64,000 bases of DNA, from positions 198,267-262,266 of the forward strand of contig BQKZ01000138.1 of NCBI GenBank assembly GCA_036244855.1, given 5' to 3'. The DNA comes from Temnopleurus reevesii. Taxonomy: Eukaryota; Echinodermata; Echinoidea; Temnopleuroida; Temnopleuridae. Of the stretch, positions 39,839 to 51,959 are shown piece by piece. The position numbers and the translations under genes are program-made. The notes beneath the pieces were generated by a model. The model was given only the letters and a program-made list of their open reading frames with translations, was not told the origin of the DNA and did not search any database. The first letter of the stretch is position 1. Each line of letters starts with the position of its first letter.

Positions 39839-41990
39839 GCGACTTGAATATTTAAATTCAAACGCTTTCCTATTTTGAGTGATAAATTCTTCATGTTCTA
39901 TTACATGATATAACAGAAGATTACAGAGGATATAAATGCAACGTACCATGTTCATAACCCAACATTTTTAAATATTATTTATCTATTCAATTGGTAACTT
40001 AATTTCATATGTTGACGGCACATTACGTAGAAGTATGTCAATTGATATTTCTTTAAATGTAATCATGACTTTCAGATCTATAGTACAAATATTTTTTGAG
40101 GAGAATGTACCAGTTATAACAGCGAGCAATACTTATCATTGATGACTATGATTCGAACCCGACTAAATTTACTTTACATCGTAATGAACTGTAACAAAAA
40201 TATATTTATGTTATGATCTTTGAGAAGAAGAGTTCTTCTCCATTCTTGCCATTCTCCATTAGCAGGTTTACCCCATGAGTGAGAAGTTTCACACAAGGAA
40301 CTGATGTGATTTGGTGAGTTTTTATTTTTTTTTATACGTGTGATTATTTTACTGCATTCTATAATAATTCCTTGATAATACTTTCACAGTTTCTTATAAC
40401 AGAACAGAGGTATTTATTTTACTTCTTCTAAAAGGGCAATCTGGCTATATAAAATCTCTGGCAAAACGCAAATTTGTCCTCAACTACTACGCGTTGAAAG
40501 TCTCTGCCAATAAGTTTGACAGAGTTTTTTTAGTGAATGTTTCATGATTTGTAATTATAGTGTCATTTTAGTCAGACATTTAACTTCCAGTTTCCCGTGC
40601 TCCAAGACTAAATAAAATCTTTCCAGAATGAATGAAACAGCATATTGATGAATAAAGAAATAACAAGTAGATATAATGGATATATTTTGGATATAGGTAT
40701 AGAAAATGAGATGAAGTAAGATCTGGCAGAAAATATAACTAAATGGTTTGATGTAAATGTGTGCGTGTACGTATATGCTTGGTTTATGTGTGTTTTTGGT
40801 GAGGATGCCAATCAAATGGACAATGATGTGCTGTACCACTCATCAAACTGCATCATCATCTCGAATGCGCTTCCTTGGAGTGCCGAGACCTCGGTAGCAG
40901 AGTGTGCATGGATGAACACGGTCAGATGGGTCCCAGGATTCACCTGCTTACATCATTTTGATATGTTCTAATAGCCAATAAACTTCGCCTAAATTGAACA
41001 GGTAAATATATCATAATTACTATTACTAGTATTATATCTATTTATCACACGATATAATCAATTTCTATAAAATTAAGTCAAACGCCAATTCAATGCTCCT
41101 TTGAAGTGCTTTTTAAATCGGAACAAACTTGTGATTGTTGTGTCTGCACAGTTCAATACACGACGTACGGGTCTATTGTACCATGGCACACTTTGGGAAT
41201 AGTTTATACTGCCTTTTATTGACATTTCAACATTACCATTCAATCTAATTTATCTATTTTCAATTCTTTTAGAAAATTTAAAGTAAAATAGGGGTGAGTA
41301 GGAAAAGGGAAAGAGAAATAAATTAAGCTGCATAATATTCCTTTTTTCAGACAGATATCCGTCAGATATGAAGAGGCTTAGAGAAGTAGTTATGTTATTT
41401 GCATGCATGTGTGTGTGTATTTTACGCAAACTAGCTGCATTATTATTCATTTAAATTTCGTTGTGATTAAACTCAAGTTAAAAGAAGTGTAGTCAATATA
41501 ATTTTTTTCAAAATAATTTTACAGTTATCGACTGTTAGACACTGAAACGATATAAACCAACGAAACTATGCTATTCCTGGTACTTAAATAAATCCTCAGA
41601 AAAAGAATAAATACATATGGGAGAATACACAGGTGTTGTGCATGGGTCTCGTTAAAAGCCAAATTTCAGCATCATTGCATCAATTGATTGATGAGCCACG
41701 CCCTTTTATAATGGCTCCCCACCCTTCTCTACTGAGCGTGCGATTCAACCACACCCATATTTTCAAATACGGTGTGTGATTTTATTGTTTCCTCACAAAC
41801 ATACGCTGTAGAGAGAATCAGCTATACCTTTATGAAGATGTGTTCCATTTTAAATAACATTTTGGTTCGATAAATATGATTACGAAGAATATGAAAGGAT
41901 TAATTGCGCAGTATAGGAAGTTCATTGTCAACATATTTTGCTTTTAAATAATGTCATTACTTTGGAATGAAATGTAGCTCGTTTTAGAAT
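39835..41990. other. Gene-free stretch
   Basis: No supported gene. The CACCC- and CpG-containing segment at 41640-41760 is a weak regulatory candidate. Confidence 0.4.
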
Positions 41991-41993
41991 CCC

Positions 41994-42142
41994 GGGGGTG
42001 TTTCATCAAGATTTGTCGCAGAGACAAGTAGTCAGCGCTGACAAATTCCTTGATGAAAAGCACTATCGCTGACAGTTGCTATGGGAACTGTCGGAAAATG
42101 ACTCCTTGTCGCTGCGACAAATATTGATGACCCCCCCCCCCC
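41994..42142. mobile_element. 149-bp hairpin MITE
   Basis: Terminal inverted repeats: GGGGGTGTTTCATCAAGATT and onward to GACAAG at the left end pairs with CTTGTCGCTGCGACAAATAT through C12 at the right end. Inside are a perfect palindrome GTCAGCGCTGAC (42031-42042) and a hairpin GACAGTT/AACTGTC (42071-42094). No coding capacity. Structure and size fit a non-autonomous DNA transposon; family not assigned. Confidence 0.75.
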
Positions 42143-45100
42143 AAAGTTACAATATGCAGTAAGCCACTTAAACGATCAAAAGAAAAATGTATGTAAACGT
42201 TCTGTTGCAATTTACTCCTAGATTTCAGGTTACGAGGAATGAGAATAATATAATTTATGTTAAAATATTCTTTCCTTTAGATAAAAAAGAACAGTATTTT
42301 GTGGATGAACTTTCCAATAGGGTCATATAGCCAGATGATCTGCATATAGGAATTTATGATATACATGTTTACGTCAAATATAGATTAGAAAGTGTTTTAT
42401 AGTTCTTTAACAGCTATATAAACATTCAAAATGTTGAATAAAATGTTGAATGTCGGCTACGAAATTCGGCTCTCTTCAAAAATTACAAAAATGATAGGAA
42501 AAGCGTATTTATAGAATAACCCGATAAATAAAAGAGATCATTTTTCGACAGAAATTCTAGAACCTTGAGGAATATAACATAGGGTTTCTTTGAACAGAGT
42601 TGAGGAGGCTTCAGCTCTCACGCTATAGCCAATCATCAGCCATTCCGATATCGCTGTGCTTTAGCTTACACACTGATAGCCTGTTCAGAACAATTGTTTA
42701 CCTATTATAATGCGAAATCGTTTCTCATTTTGTATGAAAGAAAATTTGATATGAATATGATAACTTCACCGTCGCACAAAGAGATGTTTGTACAGTTACG
42801 TGATACTAAATTTGTCAATAGGGGAGGTAATGGCTCGACCCATTGGTAAATATCATGCATAAATATATCATTAGGTCGTTAGTTGGTTAGTATGTGTAGT
42901 ATGATTTTGTCTGGTACATCTCGAGGATTGTAGCACGATATTAATTAAACAAAATGTATGCTCCTCTCTTTCCCCCTTTTTCATTATTATTGTTTTCTTT
43001 ACAAATCATTTGACTTTTATTACAATGTGTATAATGTTACAAATATATGTTATGTAGAAACAAATTCATGTGGGCTATGTAGTGAAAAAAATGTTTAGTA
43101 GTTTGCTGTATACACATAAAAACAGACTCTTGGCAACCTTGTGAAATATCATTAACTGTCAAAACTTATTCTAGTAATACAATGCACATAGAATAAAGGA
43201 ATAACATTGGGATTGCACTTAATGACCCATATCAAATTTTAAAGTGTTAATGATGTCATATTTTTCAAATAAGTGAAATACAGCCTTGGCACCAGGAAAA
43301 GAGTATCGAATGATACTTGAAAAGATTTGTCTTGGACGAACACCTGAGTGAGATTAAATGTACATGGTTAACCAAAGTGATAATTAAGTGCAGAGAAAAT
43401 AAAATGAATCAAAACCCCATCTATCTTAATTAAAACATAATTTGATACACCAATAGCAATACAGAATACATACTGCGATATATTTTACGTATAAAACTTG
43501 AATTGAAGGACAATATTATCTTGAACGAACAGTTAAAATTCCTTTCGTTTCTTAAGAGTTGATAAATCCAAGAAGAAGTTGCAGTAAAAAGTATCTAATT
43601 GCAAAAACGAATAAACAATAATCGTTTCTTCCTCCACTGCATGTACATTCGATGCCAAAAGTACACTGCTATATATTACATTTAAAGTGTAAAATTTTAC
43701 AAACAGAATGAAAGTGTCTATATAAGCAATTAAATTACTGTATAAGTTAAAAGAAAAAAAAATCTAGATTATGTTTTTTTTCTTTATACAACACAAATTT
43801 TTGAATACATTTATGAAAACAATTTTTAAATTACTCATTATATGATTCAGATTATGTTTTACTTTATTGTAAGATAATCTTAAACATATCAATGTGGCAC
43901 TCCTTTGTATACACTCGATGCGTGCACGATATGTATTCCTGTCGGTGTGCTATAGGGAGGTATACATTACAAGTTTTGCCGTAGCATCTGTTCAGACTTG
44001 ATGATATGTAAATAGACAGACTCATTTTTCAACTCATAATGATGAACGTACCAGGCGTGGGTTTTAAAATGATATGTGTGTATCTACTAGAGCATCGATG
44101 CAGCCTCATATAAAACGTGTCTATAGCAAAAAAAATTAACTTGCTTATTATACAAATTGTGTTATTGTCGTTACATCGAAAATACACGGATTATGCAAAA
44201 GTCACTATATCAGACAGTTTCAATTTCCATTCATTTTTCTATAACTGAAGTATCCTACAAACTTAGAGGTAATAAAAAAAATCACATCTCAATGCAACTT
44301 TTTACATCACCAATTTTTTGTTTTTTATACTCCCGCAATTAACAGGGCGGCTGTCTCACAATGAGACTATTATAGGTTCGAATTTAATAGTGGCATATTC
44401 TTAATCTGTTTGTGCTTTTTGTGGATATTTATTTAATTGAATACAGTAAAATACCTGAATCCATTTAACAATAGGATACTTAAATTCGCATGAATTAGAT
44501 ACTCGATCAAACTGCTTCTTTCAACACATTTGAATTAATTAGATAGAAGAATGAATTAGATACGACGTCATTTTTCTAATTTAATCATCAGTATTATGTT
44601 TTGTTTTTAAAATGCAGCAATTATGATTTTAACTAATAACCTGCTCAAAATGCAAAGAAAAAACATCAATTCACTCTACAAACGAATACTCATCATAAGA
44701 AAAAGAAGTTATATTCTTAATGGTACGTGGGAGTACAGATGCTTTGACGATTTCTTCTGCAGTTTTCCATTTGATTCGTCTGGTAAACAACGTCACTGTG
44801 AAACCCACGTTCATTATAATGTGTAAAAACCTGGCCGACCATTCACTAGTGATTGAAACTTACTCCCTTGAAATCTACAGGGAGACATTTTTTGAATAAC
44901 CAAAGTGTTTGAGAGGGGAGGAAAAAGTGAAGTAAGCGAAAGAGGGCATCGTGGATATGAAATGCGATATCTTTCCATCTTTCTAAAACAAAGCTCATAA
45001 TTTGGGAGTTGAGTAATTCGTATGAGAAAGATGAAGAGCATTGGTATCGGGTTTTCTTCGGGTTCAAATGTCTCAAGTCCATCCTAGTTTCCTCACAAAA

Positions 45101-45280
45101 GTTTCGGATGGTAATTGCAATCTAAGTAAAATAAGAAACAAAGAAAGTGTTCATTAATTGCAAGAATATACTAAATAATGCACATCACTTTTGTTTGTAA
45201 AATCACTTTGATATCCCTTGCTTGGTTGCTTATCGGTATATGCATAATGATATTTTACATTGTTTCTTGGCGTATCACCT
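42143..45280. other. Gene-free AT-rich stretch
   Basis: Only short chance frames; no RNA gene or repeat unit identified. Confidence 0.45.
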
Positions 45281-45285
45281 AACTG

Positions 45286-45307
45286 TGACCTTTGAACCTT
45301 GACGTCA
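45286..45307. promoter_or_regulatory. DR1-type site abutting a perfect CRE
   Basis: TGACCTTTGAACC (45286-45298) reads on the other strand as GGTTCAAAGGTCA, a DR1 element as bound by HNF4/COUP/RXR-type receptors. It is followed within two bases by TGACGTCA (45300-45307), the palindromic CRE. A forkhead-like GTAAACAA is at 45423-45430. Candidate promoter or enhancer; function inferred. Confidence 0.35.
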
Positions 45308-45446
45308 ACGCCATAGGAAACGACCGTGTTGAATTGAGCCCTCTATCGGTGAGATGTGATATGCAAGGTCCGTTCTAAGAGTCACGTTTCGCTTGCCCGG
45401 ATGTTGCCCGGATGAGCACAAAGTAAACAAGAATTTCCCTCTTTTG

Positions 45447-45503
45447 ATGACGCTGCATTCAGACATTCAAACAACTTTCTTGAAAGAAAACTTTCGAAAC
45501 CAG
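45447..45503 (+). CDS. Possible first coding exon, unknown gene
   Basis: ATG at 45447 opens 19 codons (MTLHSDIQTTFLKENFRNQ) that run without a stop to a strong donor, CAG|GTAAGA, at 45503/45504, phase 0. The region just upstream is CpG-richer and holds the CRE/DR1 motifs. Against it: the start context is weak (T at -3), two other ATGs precede it with immediate stops, and no downstream exon was identified. It could equally be a non-coding first exon. Confidence 0.15.
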
Positions 45504-46190
45504 GTAAGACCCTAACTTTTCAATATTTTTTTTCTTCTGCTATCACTTTCCTTCCTAAGTTTATTCAGTCCTAATCCCTATCTTCTCAAAAAGTTCTAAG
45601 CTCGAATCATGGGACTCTAGGACGGTTATTACAATGTCGGGTTGACCGGGGCAGAGGATATAGCTTTTAAGCCGAGGAAATCAAAAGTTTTGGCTGCATG
45701 TCAATTCATATCGACTTCAACACTGTAATGGGTGACCAAAATAGGTGAAGCGGGAAGGGGAGGGAGGGGAGGAGAATAACAATTACCTCGTCAGTCCTCT
45801 CGTGGCCTCTCTCTTTCTCTGATCTCACATATTGTCACCCCTTACCCATATTTCGTCTTGTCTTGCGGTCAATAATGAAAAATCCCAGATCAGTGAACTT
45901 GAGAGTCTGGAAACATTAACACGCTTTTCCAAATTGAGCGAATCGGATAAGGCTTTTCGAGGTTAGCAATGATCATGTCAATATTCCCCTCTTTCACACT
46001 CAATTTGTTTCTTTGGCTCAATGCACTAAGGAGAAAATAAGCCTTCTAACGTTTTGTATGCTTAAACTTTTCAAACCTTTAAAACATTATTTCCTTCCAA
46101 GAACATCTAATAAGAGTAAATATAATAGTAATAAGACTTCAATACCGGAGAAATGTGTTTGCTTTAACTTTTGAAAAGTAATGCAAAGTA

Positions 46191-46565
46191 GTAGAATTAT
46201 AACTCAGTTGGATGGTCAATCATAATGAAATGGATTATAAGTTTTTTCGACCAATTAGGGTATAATACAATAAAGTGTGAGTTATAAATTGCCACGAGCT
46301 GTAACAAAACAAAAGTCACAGCTCACTGAGGGGACTCAAACCCGTGACCTCTCGGTTACTAGGCGAGTGTCATAACCACTATAGTTCTAGCGTGTCCCTG
46401 TGTTTATTGTGATAATTATACAATTTAGCAGAATTATTAATCATTTTGGTAGACAATCATAATTGGATTGTATAATCATAAATATTTCTATCGACTACGA
46501 AACTGTGTGTTATAAGTTGCCCATCTGCTGTTCACAGCTCCGCATAACGTATAATACACAGTTTC
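46191..46565 (-). mobile_element. tRNA-derived SINE-like unit flanked by related 110-bp blocks
   Basis: On the minus strand a tRNA-like core runs from about 46399 to 46320. It has an A-box-like TAGAACTATAGTGG (46389-46376), an anticodon-arm-like CTCGC-CTAGTAA-CCGAG (AGT in anticodon position) and a B box GGTTTGAGTCC (46342-46332). The acceptor stem does not pair, so it is not a working tRNA gene. Diverged direct repeats flank it (46191-46305 and 46428-46537, both with GTCAATCATAATGAAATGGA-like text). A 16-bp inverted repeat with one mismatch lies at 46499-46514 and 46550-46565. Confidence 0.55.
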
Positions 46566-47029
46566 TTACACGGGTTATAGTGGAAAGATTTATAATCTTT
46601 TATTGAGATAAGTAACTTCAGTAAGTGTTAAGTACTCATCAACCTGCTCCTGACGAACTGCTACATTTAGTGCTATGATATGATCATAGTATAGTTTTGT
46701 TTTTGTTCAGGGAATAAATCCTTTATACCAGATTATTATTTTTGAATTGTGATTTTAGGGTTGAATACTCAATTAATAAATAGATTAACAATCTATATTG
46801 AATTGGCGGCATGTTAAACAGTTTAGTAGTATTAGTAGCTGTTTTTATCTGAATATGATTCTCGATAATACAGTGTCATTGAGTAAACATATAATTTATT
46901 TGAAATTGCTGAAATATAATTGAACAAAAATCAACGTTACCTAATTGAGAAAGGCGATTAAATGTGTTGTCAAATAATTTAGATTTTGGAAAGGTTACTT
47001 GTCTTCCCATTTTTAATCTCAAACTGGTT

Positions 47030-47220
47030 CGAGCGGCCGCAACTTTCTGTAATACATTAACCCTATTACTTCTGTGATGCCGATATGTTCTCTTTCTATG
47101 GCTGGATCCGCCACTGTATCATCGGTCATTGGGGTCGAGTGCAATCAATTCCAACTTCATTTTACATAATGGCCAATGACGCCCCCATTCCAGGCCGATG
47201 CTAATTTCCTCTATTTACCA
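47030..47220. promoter_or_regulatory. GC-richer islet, candidate regulatory
   Basis: A CpG-containing, single-copy-looking segment with GCGGCCGC at 47034-47041, a TCATTGGGGTCGAG-type stretch and TGGCCAATGACG (a CCAAT box). No reading frame. Function not shown. Confidence 0.2.
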
Positions 47221-47514
47221 CCGTCCTGAAAGAAAATAAGTGACAGAACTAAAAGGCGAAAGGAAAGAGGAGAGATACAGGAGTAGGAGATGGAGATAAT
47301 GCTAGGTGTAATGTAATGATGCATGAAGACGTAGAATTTGCAGCGTGCATTTCCATAAAGAGAGCATCTTAAAACTTGATATCTTGTGTTGGTCGCATTG
47401 ATCGGGTCGGGGTGTCGCCATGCTCGATACTCTTTTGAGAAAATCTTTAGATTTCTAGTGAATAAACATGAACCCAACAGATCGAATTTAGAATGGACCA
47501 CTGCATTTTTTTCC

Positions 47515-47524
47515 GGGGGGGGGG
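47515..47524 (+). repeat. G10 homopolymer
   Basis: Run of ten G; low-complexity tract only. Confidence 0.85.
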
Positions 47525-47599
47525 TGGTATGGCATCATTAACGATTCCTCAAATGTAATGTTGAACTTGTTCGGCCTGACGCTGTATAGCTCTCTCCCT

Positions 47600-49980
47600 C
47601 AGCTCTGTGGTTAGCTCACATTTTCCTCTCTCTCTTGAAAAAAAAAGAGAGAACAGACGGTTAGATGAAACATGTTTCGATTTGCTCGGCTTGTCGATGG
47701 GTTGATGTGGGAATGAACGGCTGTTGCCGAGTCCTCACTGGAAGCAGCGAAGGGATTCTCACTGGTACTTAAACGTCATCTTTACACAGCTCTCTGAGAG
47801 ATAAAAATTGACAAGTATACCCACAGCTGAATGCTTGGTGTATCAAATAATCATCAACGGAAATATATTTACATCATGTTCCGATTCATTATTAGATGAG
47901 AAATATAGTTCATATGTGATTAGCAAAATGTGTTTGTAAGGGATTCTGAAATATATACTAATTATTTGATTGTAATTTTTAATATTCTAACCAAGCCTTA
48001 GCCTTGTAAGAAAAGACGTTTTCCATATTTCCCCAAAAAATCAGATGGATTCTCTTGATCAAGTGAATAAAATGGGGTGACAATAGCGGAAATAAGCACT
48101 TCACGGGACTGGTCCCCGTAGTCCATGAAGAAGCGAGATGAATTCTGAAGTACTCTTACGCTGTGCGATGTACAGCAGAGTATCATGCAATAATTCCAGT
48201 AGACACGTTCATATCTCTATGCGTACCATAACTAGCTTATTTCCAGATGGGCAAGATGAATGGGCCTTCATAGATTTGAGTGATACATTTCTCGCTAAAT
48301 CATTTTTAAAGGAAAGAAGGAAATATATTTTTGTAGCCTGTGGACTGTTATTTTCAATCGATGTCGTTGCCATTCATATTGCAATTATGTGTAAATGAAT
48401 ATTTTAATTATGCGTATCTGTACCAAATTTGATAGTAGTAGAATAATCGCGAATAATCGCATTTGAGATACATGTCATTTTTTTCAGTGCATTGTTCAAC
48501 ATGCAAACCCAATTATTATCTCTATTTGCTAAGATAGAATTTTTTTTATTGTACTTTATTTCGCCAGTGCACAAGAAGTACCCTGCATATCTTGAAAATC
48601 TAAAGTTGTTGTTGATATATCATTCCGATGATGTATTTTATGTAATGTCATCAATTATAATCAATCGATAATAATTGATAATAATCACACATACCAGTGC
48701 GGTTGGATATCATCATTCTTCAGGGGAAAAGAAGTGAAATTCTTGAAAATCGAAGAAACTTCCACTTTTTTGAACTGGTGGAAGCTTATTTATAGATGAG
48801 AGCGAATATAAATGGAAGTCGCACTCTTATTTTGATGCCCTTGAAGAATTTAACTCCTACATGTCAGTGTCCGTCTAAAGTATTCCCTTAAAACTTTGAG
48901 AGGGATACATGAAGTGGGAATTGATTTCATAAACAAAACAATACCTAAAATAGTAGGTCTTCACCATAATCATGAGTATAAGGAAATAACAAACATGAAA
49001 GTTCATTTTTGTTGTTGCGGGGTGTACGTATTTCATTACAGGAAGGAAACTTAACAAAATACCTCTTCGCATGATCATTGTGATTAAGTTTCACAGAGGT
49101 ATTTTTTTAAAACAAATGTCCACCTTTAGAAAAGTCTAGAAAACGTATATTAGCAAGGTTACATTCTGACAGTGTTCACAGGTTCAAGGAATCAGAATAT
49201 TCTTCGTAATCGAATGAACATGATTGGTGTCACTTAGGGTAAGCAATACTTGCTACACTACAATGGTCTTATATGGTAATATTTTTCTCAGTTATGGAAA
49301 AATAAACGAATTCGAAAACTTCATAGAGTAATAAATATAACAAACATCATATTAGTGATAATAAATCTGCTTGCATGTTTAACAACGCACTAAAACGATC
49401 GCAGGTATCTTAAAGGTGATTATTCGCAATTATTTCTACTCCTAAAATTTAGAATAGATAGAGCACAAAATTAAATATCCACTAATAAATAACGGCTTCT
49501 TCAGATGATGTAGCGACGTTTAAAACGAGAACCATTTATTCATAAAAGGTCACAACACCTTGGATCGAGTCCATATTATTTTGAATAACTTTCAGCACAC
49601 TCCTGATATTGGACACGATATTGCTGCACCAACTGTAGTTGGCTGTATGTCATAAAGAGTATAGAACACATTACCCAACCCTGTGGTACGACAAATGTAG
49701 GCCTACTGTGTTTTGGAAGGCAAACCTTTTAGTGCACCTTCAAGAATGGACCTATGCGGGTTTACCAATGAGACACGATGGAAACAAATGAATGGTAATA
49801 TTTTTAAACTACATAATTATATGATTGCAAGCATGTTTTTCATGTATATATTTCTATGAAGTAAACCATAAAGGATATTAAGGATTGGAAAAAAAATTAT
49901 ATAGCAAATAATTATGATTCAACTTTCAATTATGCAATTCACCATATAATGAAAATTATTCTTATTCTGAGAGTAATTTT
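47600..49980. other. Gene-free AT-rich stretch
   Basis: Short unrecognised frames only, such as 48138-48398. No RNA gene or element seen. Confidence 0.45.
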
Positions 49981-49985
49981 TGATT

Positions 49986-50576
49986 ATGTAATCATTATAC
50001 TGTAGTCATGCAATACAGCTGTGATTATCAAAGGACTAGATACTCTATATTCATTCTTTAATAAAATCCTATGACCATTCATATATATATTGCTTTCTTG
50101 TCTTAATATTGTTGTCATATTTACGACCAGTCATAGTTAGACAAAACCTCTTTCCATGTTAATTTTCCTGAATTACTTCCTATTGGTTCTTAATTGTATG
50201 CTGTCTTGACTATGCTTCATAATTACATTTGCAAGATATAAATTTTCTTGGAAGTTTCTGTTTCATGTGACCTGATACTTATTGNATGTAATCATTATAT
50301 TGTAGCCATGCACTACAGCTGTGATTATCAAAGGACTAGATACTCTATATTCATTCTTTAATAAAATCCTATGACCATTCTATTTCTTTCTTGTCTTAAT
50401 ATTGTTGTCATATTTACGACCAGTCATAGTTAGACAAAACCTCTTTCCATTTTAATTTTCCTGAATTACTTCCTATTGGTTCTTAATTAGTATGTTGTCT
50501 TGACTATGCTTATAATTATATCTAACAGATATGGCATTTCTTTTAAGTTTCTGTTTCATGTGACCTGATACTTATT
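49986..50576. repeat. 300-bp direct duplication interrupted by a single N
   Basis: Copy 1 (49986-50284) and copy 2 (50286-50576) both begin ATGTAATCATTAT and share long identical runs, with scattered substitutions and small indels (for example a TATATATA insertion near 50083). A single N at 50285 is the exact boundary, which points to two contigs or alleles joined end to end. A true tandem duplication is the alternative. Confidence 0.9.
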
Positions 50577-51172
50577 CCCCATCATCTTTTTTCCCTTTTT
50601 TGTGAGTGCCTTACAGGCTGCCACACTGCTAGTTTTTTAGCTCTCGATTTACTATTGATTGTTGTAACTTATTTTGGTAAACATTTTAGAATATTTGCTG
50701 TTTGAGCGGGTATTTCTGCGAATCGAACTTTCATTATTTCAGCTCTAATTCGTTTATGTGGTCGTAAAATCAACACCAATTACGCAATAAGATTATATAA
50801 AATGATATTCAGATGTAAGCTCCGCTACAATACAGACCTTGTGTATTACAAGTACATTCAAAACATGGGTCATTCTCATGAACACTTTCTTTGCAGTAAT
50901 TTCGTCGTTTCTAATGCAGGTTTAATAAATTCGCAATATTTTATACTGCTTGCAATGTGATTTCATTATAATATGATTCTTATTATTGACATTTAAGCTT
51001 ATGGATAAAGAAAAATGTTAGAATGTGGCATATATGTTAGAAAATGCAAATAAATGACAAGACTGGTACAAGGGACAGTTTGTTTTAATTATGTGTAGTT
51101 CATGTAGTTCAAAGCACTGGTGCACCAACAGATTATGTATCAATTATTTTTGTATAAATAGTCCCCCCCCCC

Positions 51173-51188
51173 CCCCCCGCCATCTGAA
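51173..51188 (+). repeat. C16 homopolymer
   Basis: Run of sixteen C; G-quadruplex or i-motif capable and error-prone. Confidence 0.9.
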
Positions 51189-51484
51189 ATTGCAGAACAG
51201 ACATCAAATTGCAGCGTAAATTTCTGAAGTCACCATTATGAAAATAAGTGCGCACGCTTGTACATTCCTATTGTGACGTAGGGATAACAAATGCTTGCAC
51301 GACAATGACAACGCATTTTATACATAGCCTGTTTGTTACACAATATAGCATGGGGTATGGTGCTGTCACATTAATTCGCGCATCATATTAATTCGTACAT
51401 CTTATGAATTTCTACAAAATCGATGAAATATTGCAAATCTAACACCACCATCGTAAAGAGCGTTGTTTATTTGCCTAAATTGGA

Positions 51485-51959
51485 NNNNNNNNNNNNNNNN
51501 NNNNNNNNNNNNNNNNNNNNNNNNNNNNNNNNNNNNNNNNNNNNNNNNNNNNNNNNNNNNNNNNNNNNNNNNNNNNNNNNNNNNNNNNNNNNNNNNNNNN
51601 NNNNNNNNNNNNNNNNNNNNNNNNNNNNNNNNNNNNNNNNNNNNNNNNNNNNNNNNNNNNNNNNNNNNNNNNNNNNNNNNNNNNNNNNNNNNNNNNNNNN
51701 NNNNNNNNNNNNNNNNNNNNNNNNNNNNNNNNNNNNNNNNNNNNNNNNNNNNNNNNNNNNNNNNNNNNNNNNNNNNNNNNNNNNNNNNNNNNNNNNNNNN
51801 NNNNNNNNNNNNNNNNNNNNNNNNNNNNNNNNNNNNNNNNNNNNNNNNNNNNNNNNNNNNNNNNNNNNNNNNNNNNNNNNNNNNNNNNNNNNNNNNNNNN
51901 NNNNNNNNNNNNNNNNNNNNNNNNNNNNNNNNNNNNNNNNNNNNNNNNNNNNNNNNNNN
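51485..51959. other. Assembly gap (475 N)
   Basis: Unknown bases; the long X-containing frames across it are artefacts. Confidence 0.99.

Noticed and set aside
39390..39955. Long frames across the N gap
   Set aside because: Unknown bases were read through; flanks are TA and poly-T.
40140..40165. Minus-strand GGTTCGAATC tRNA-like B box
   Set aside because: No A box within range; isolated motif.
44345..44390. GGTTCGAATTT with a GTCTC/GAGAC hairpin, tRNA-like
   Set aside because: Hairpin loop is too short and no acceptor or D arm can be formed.
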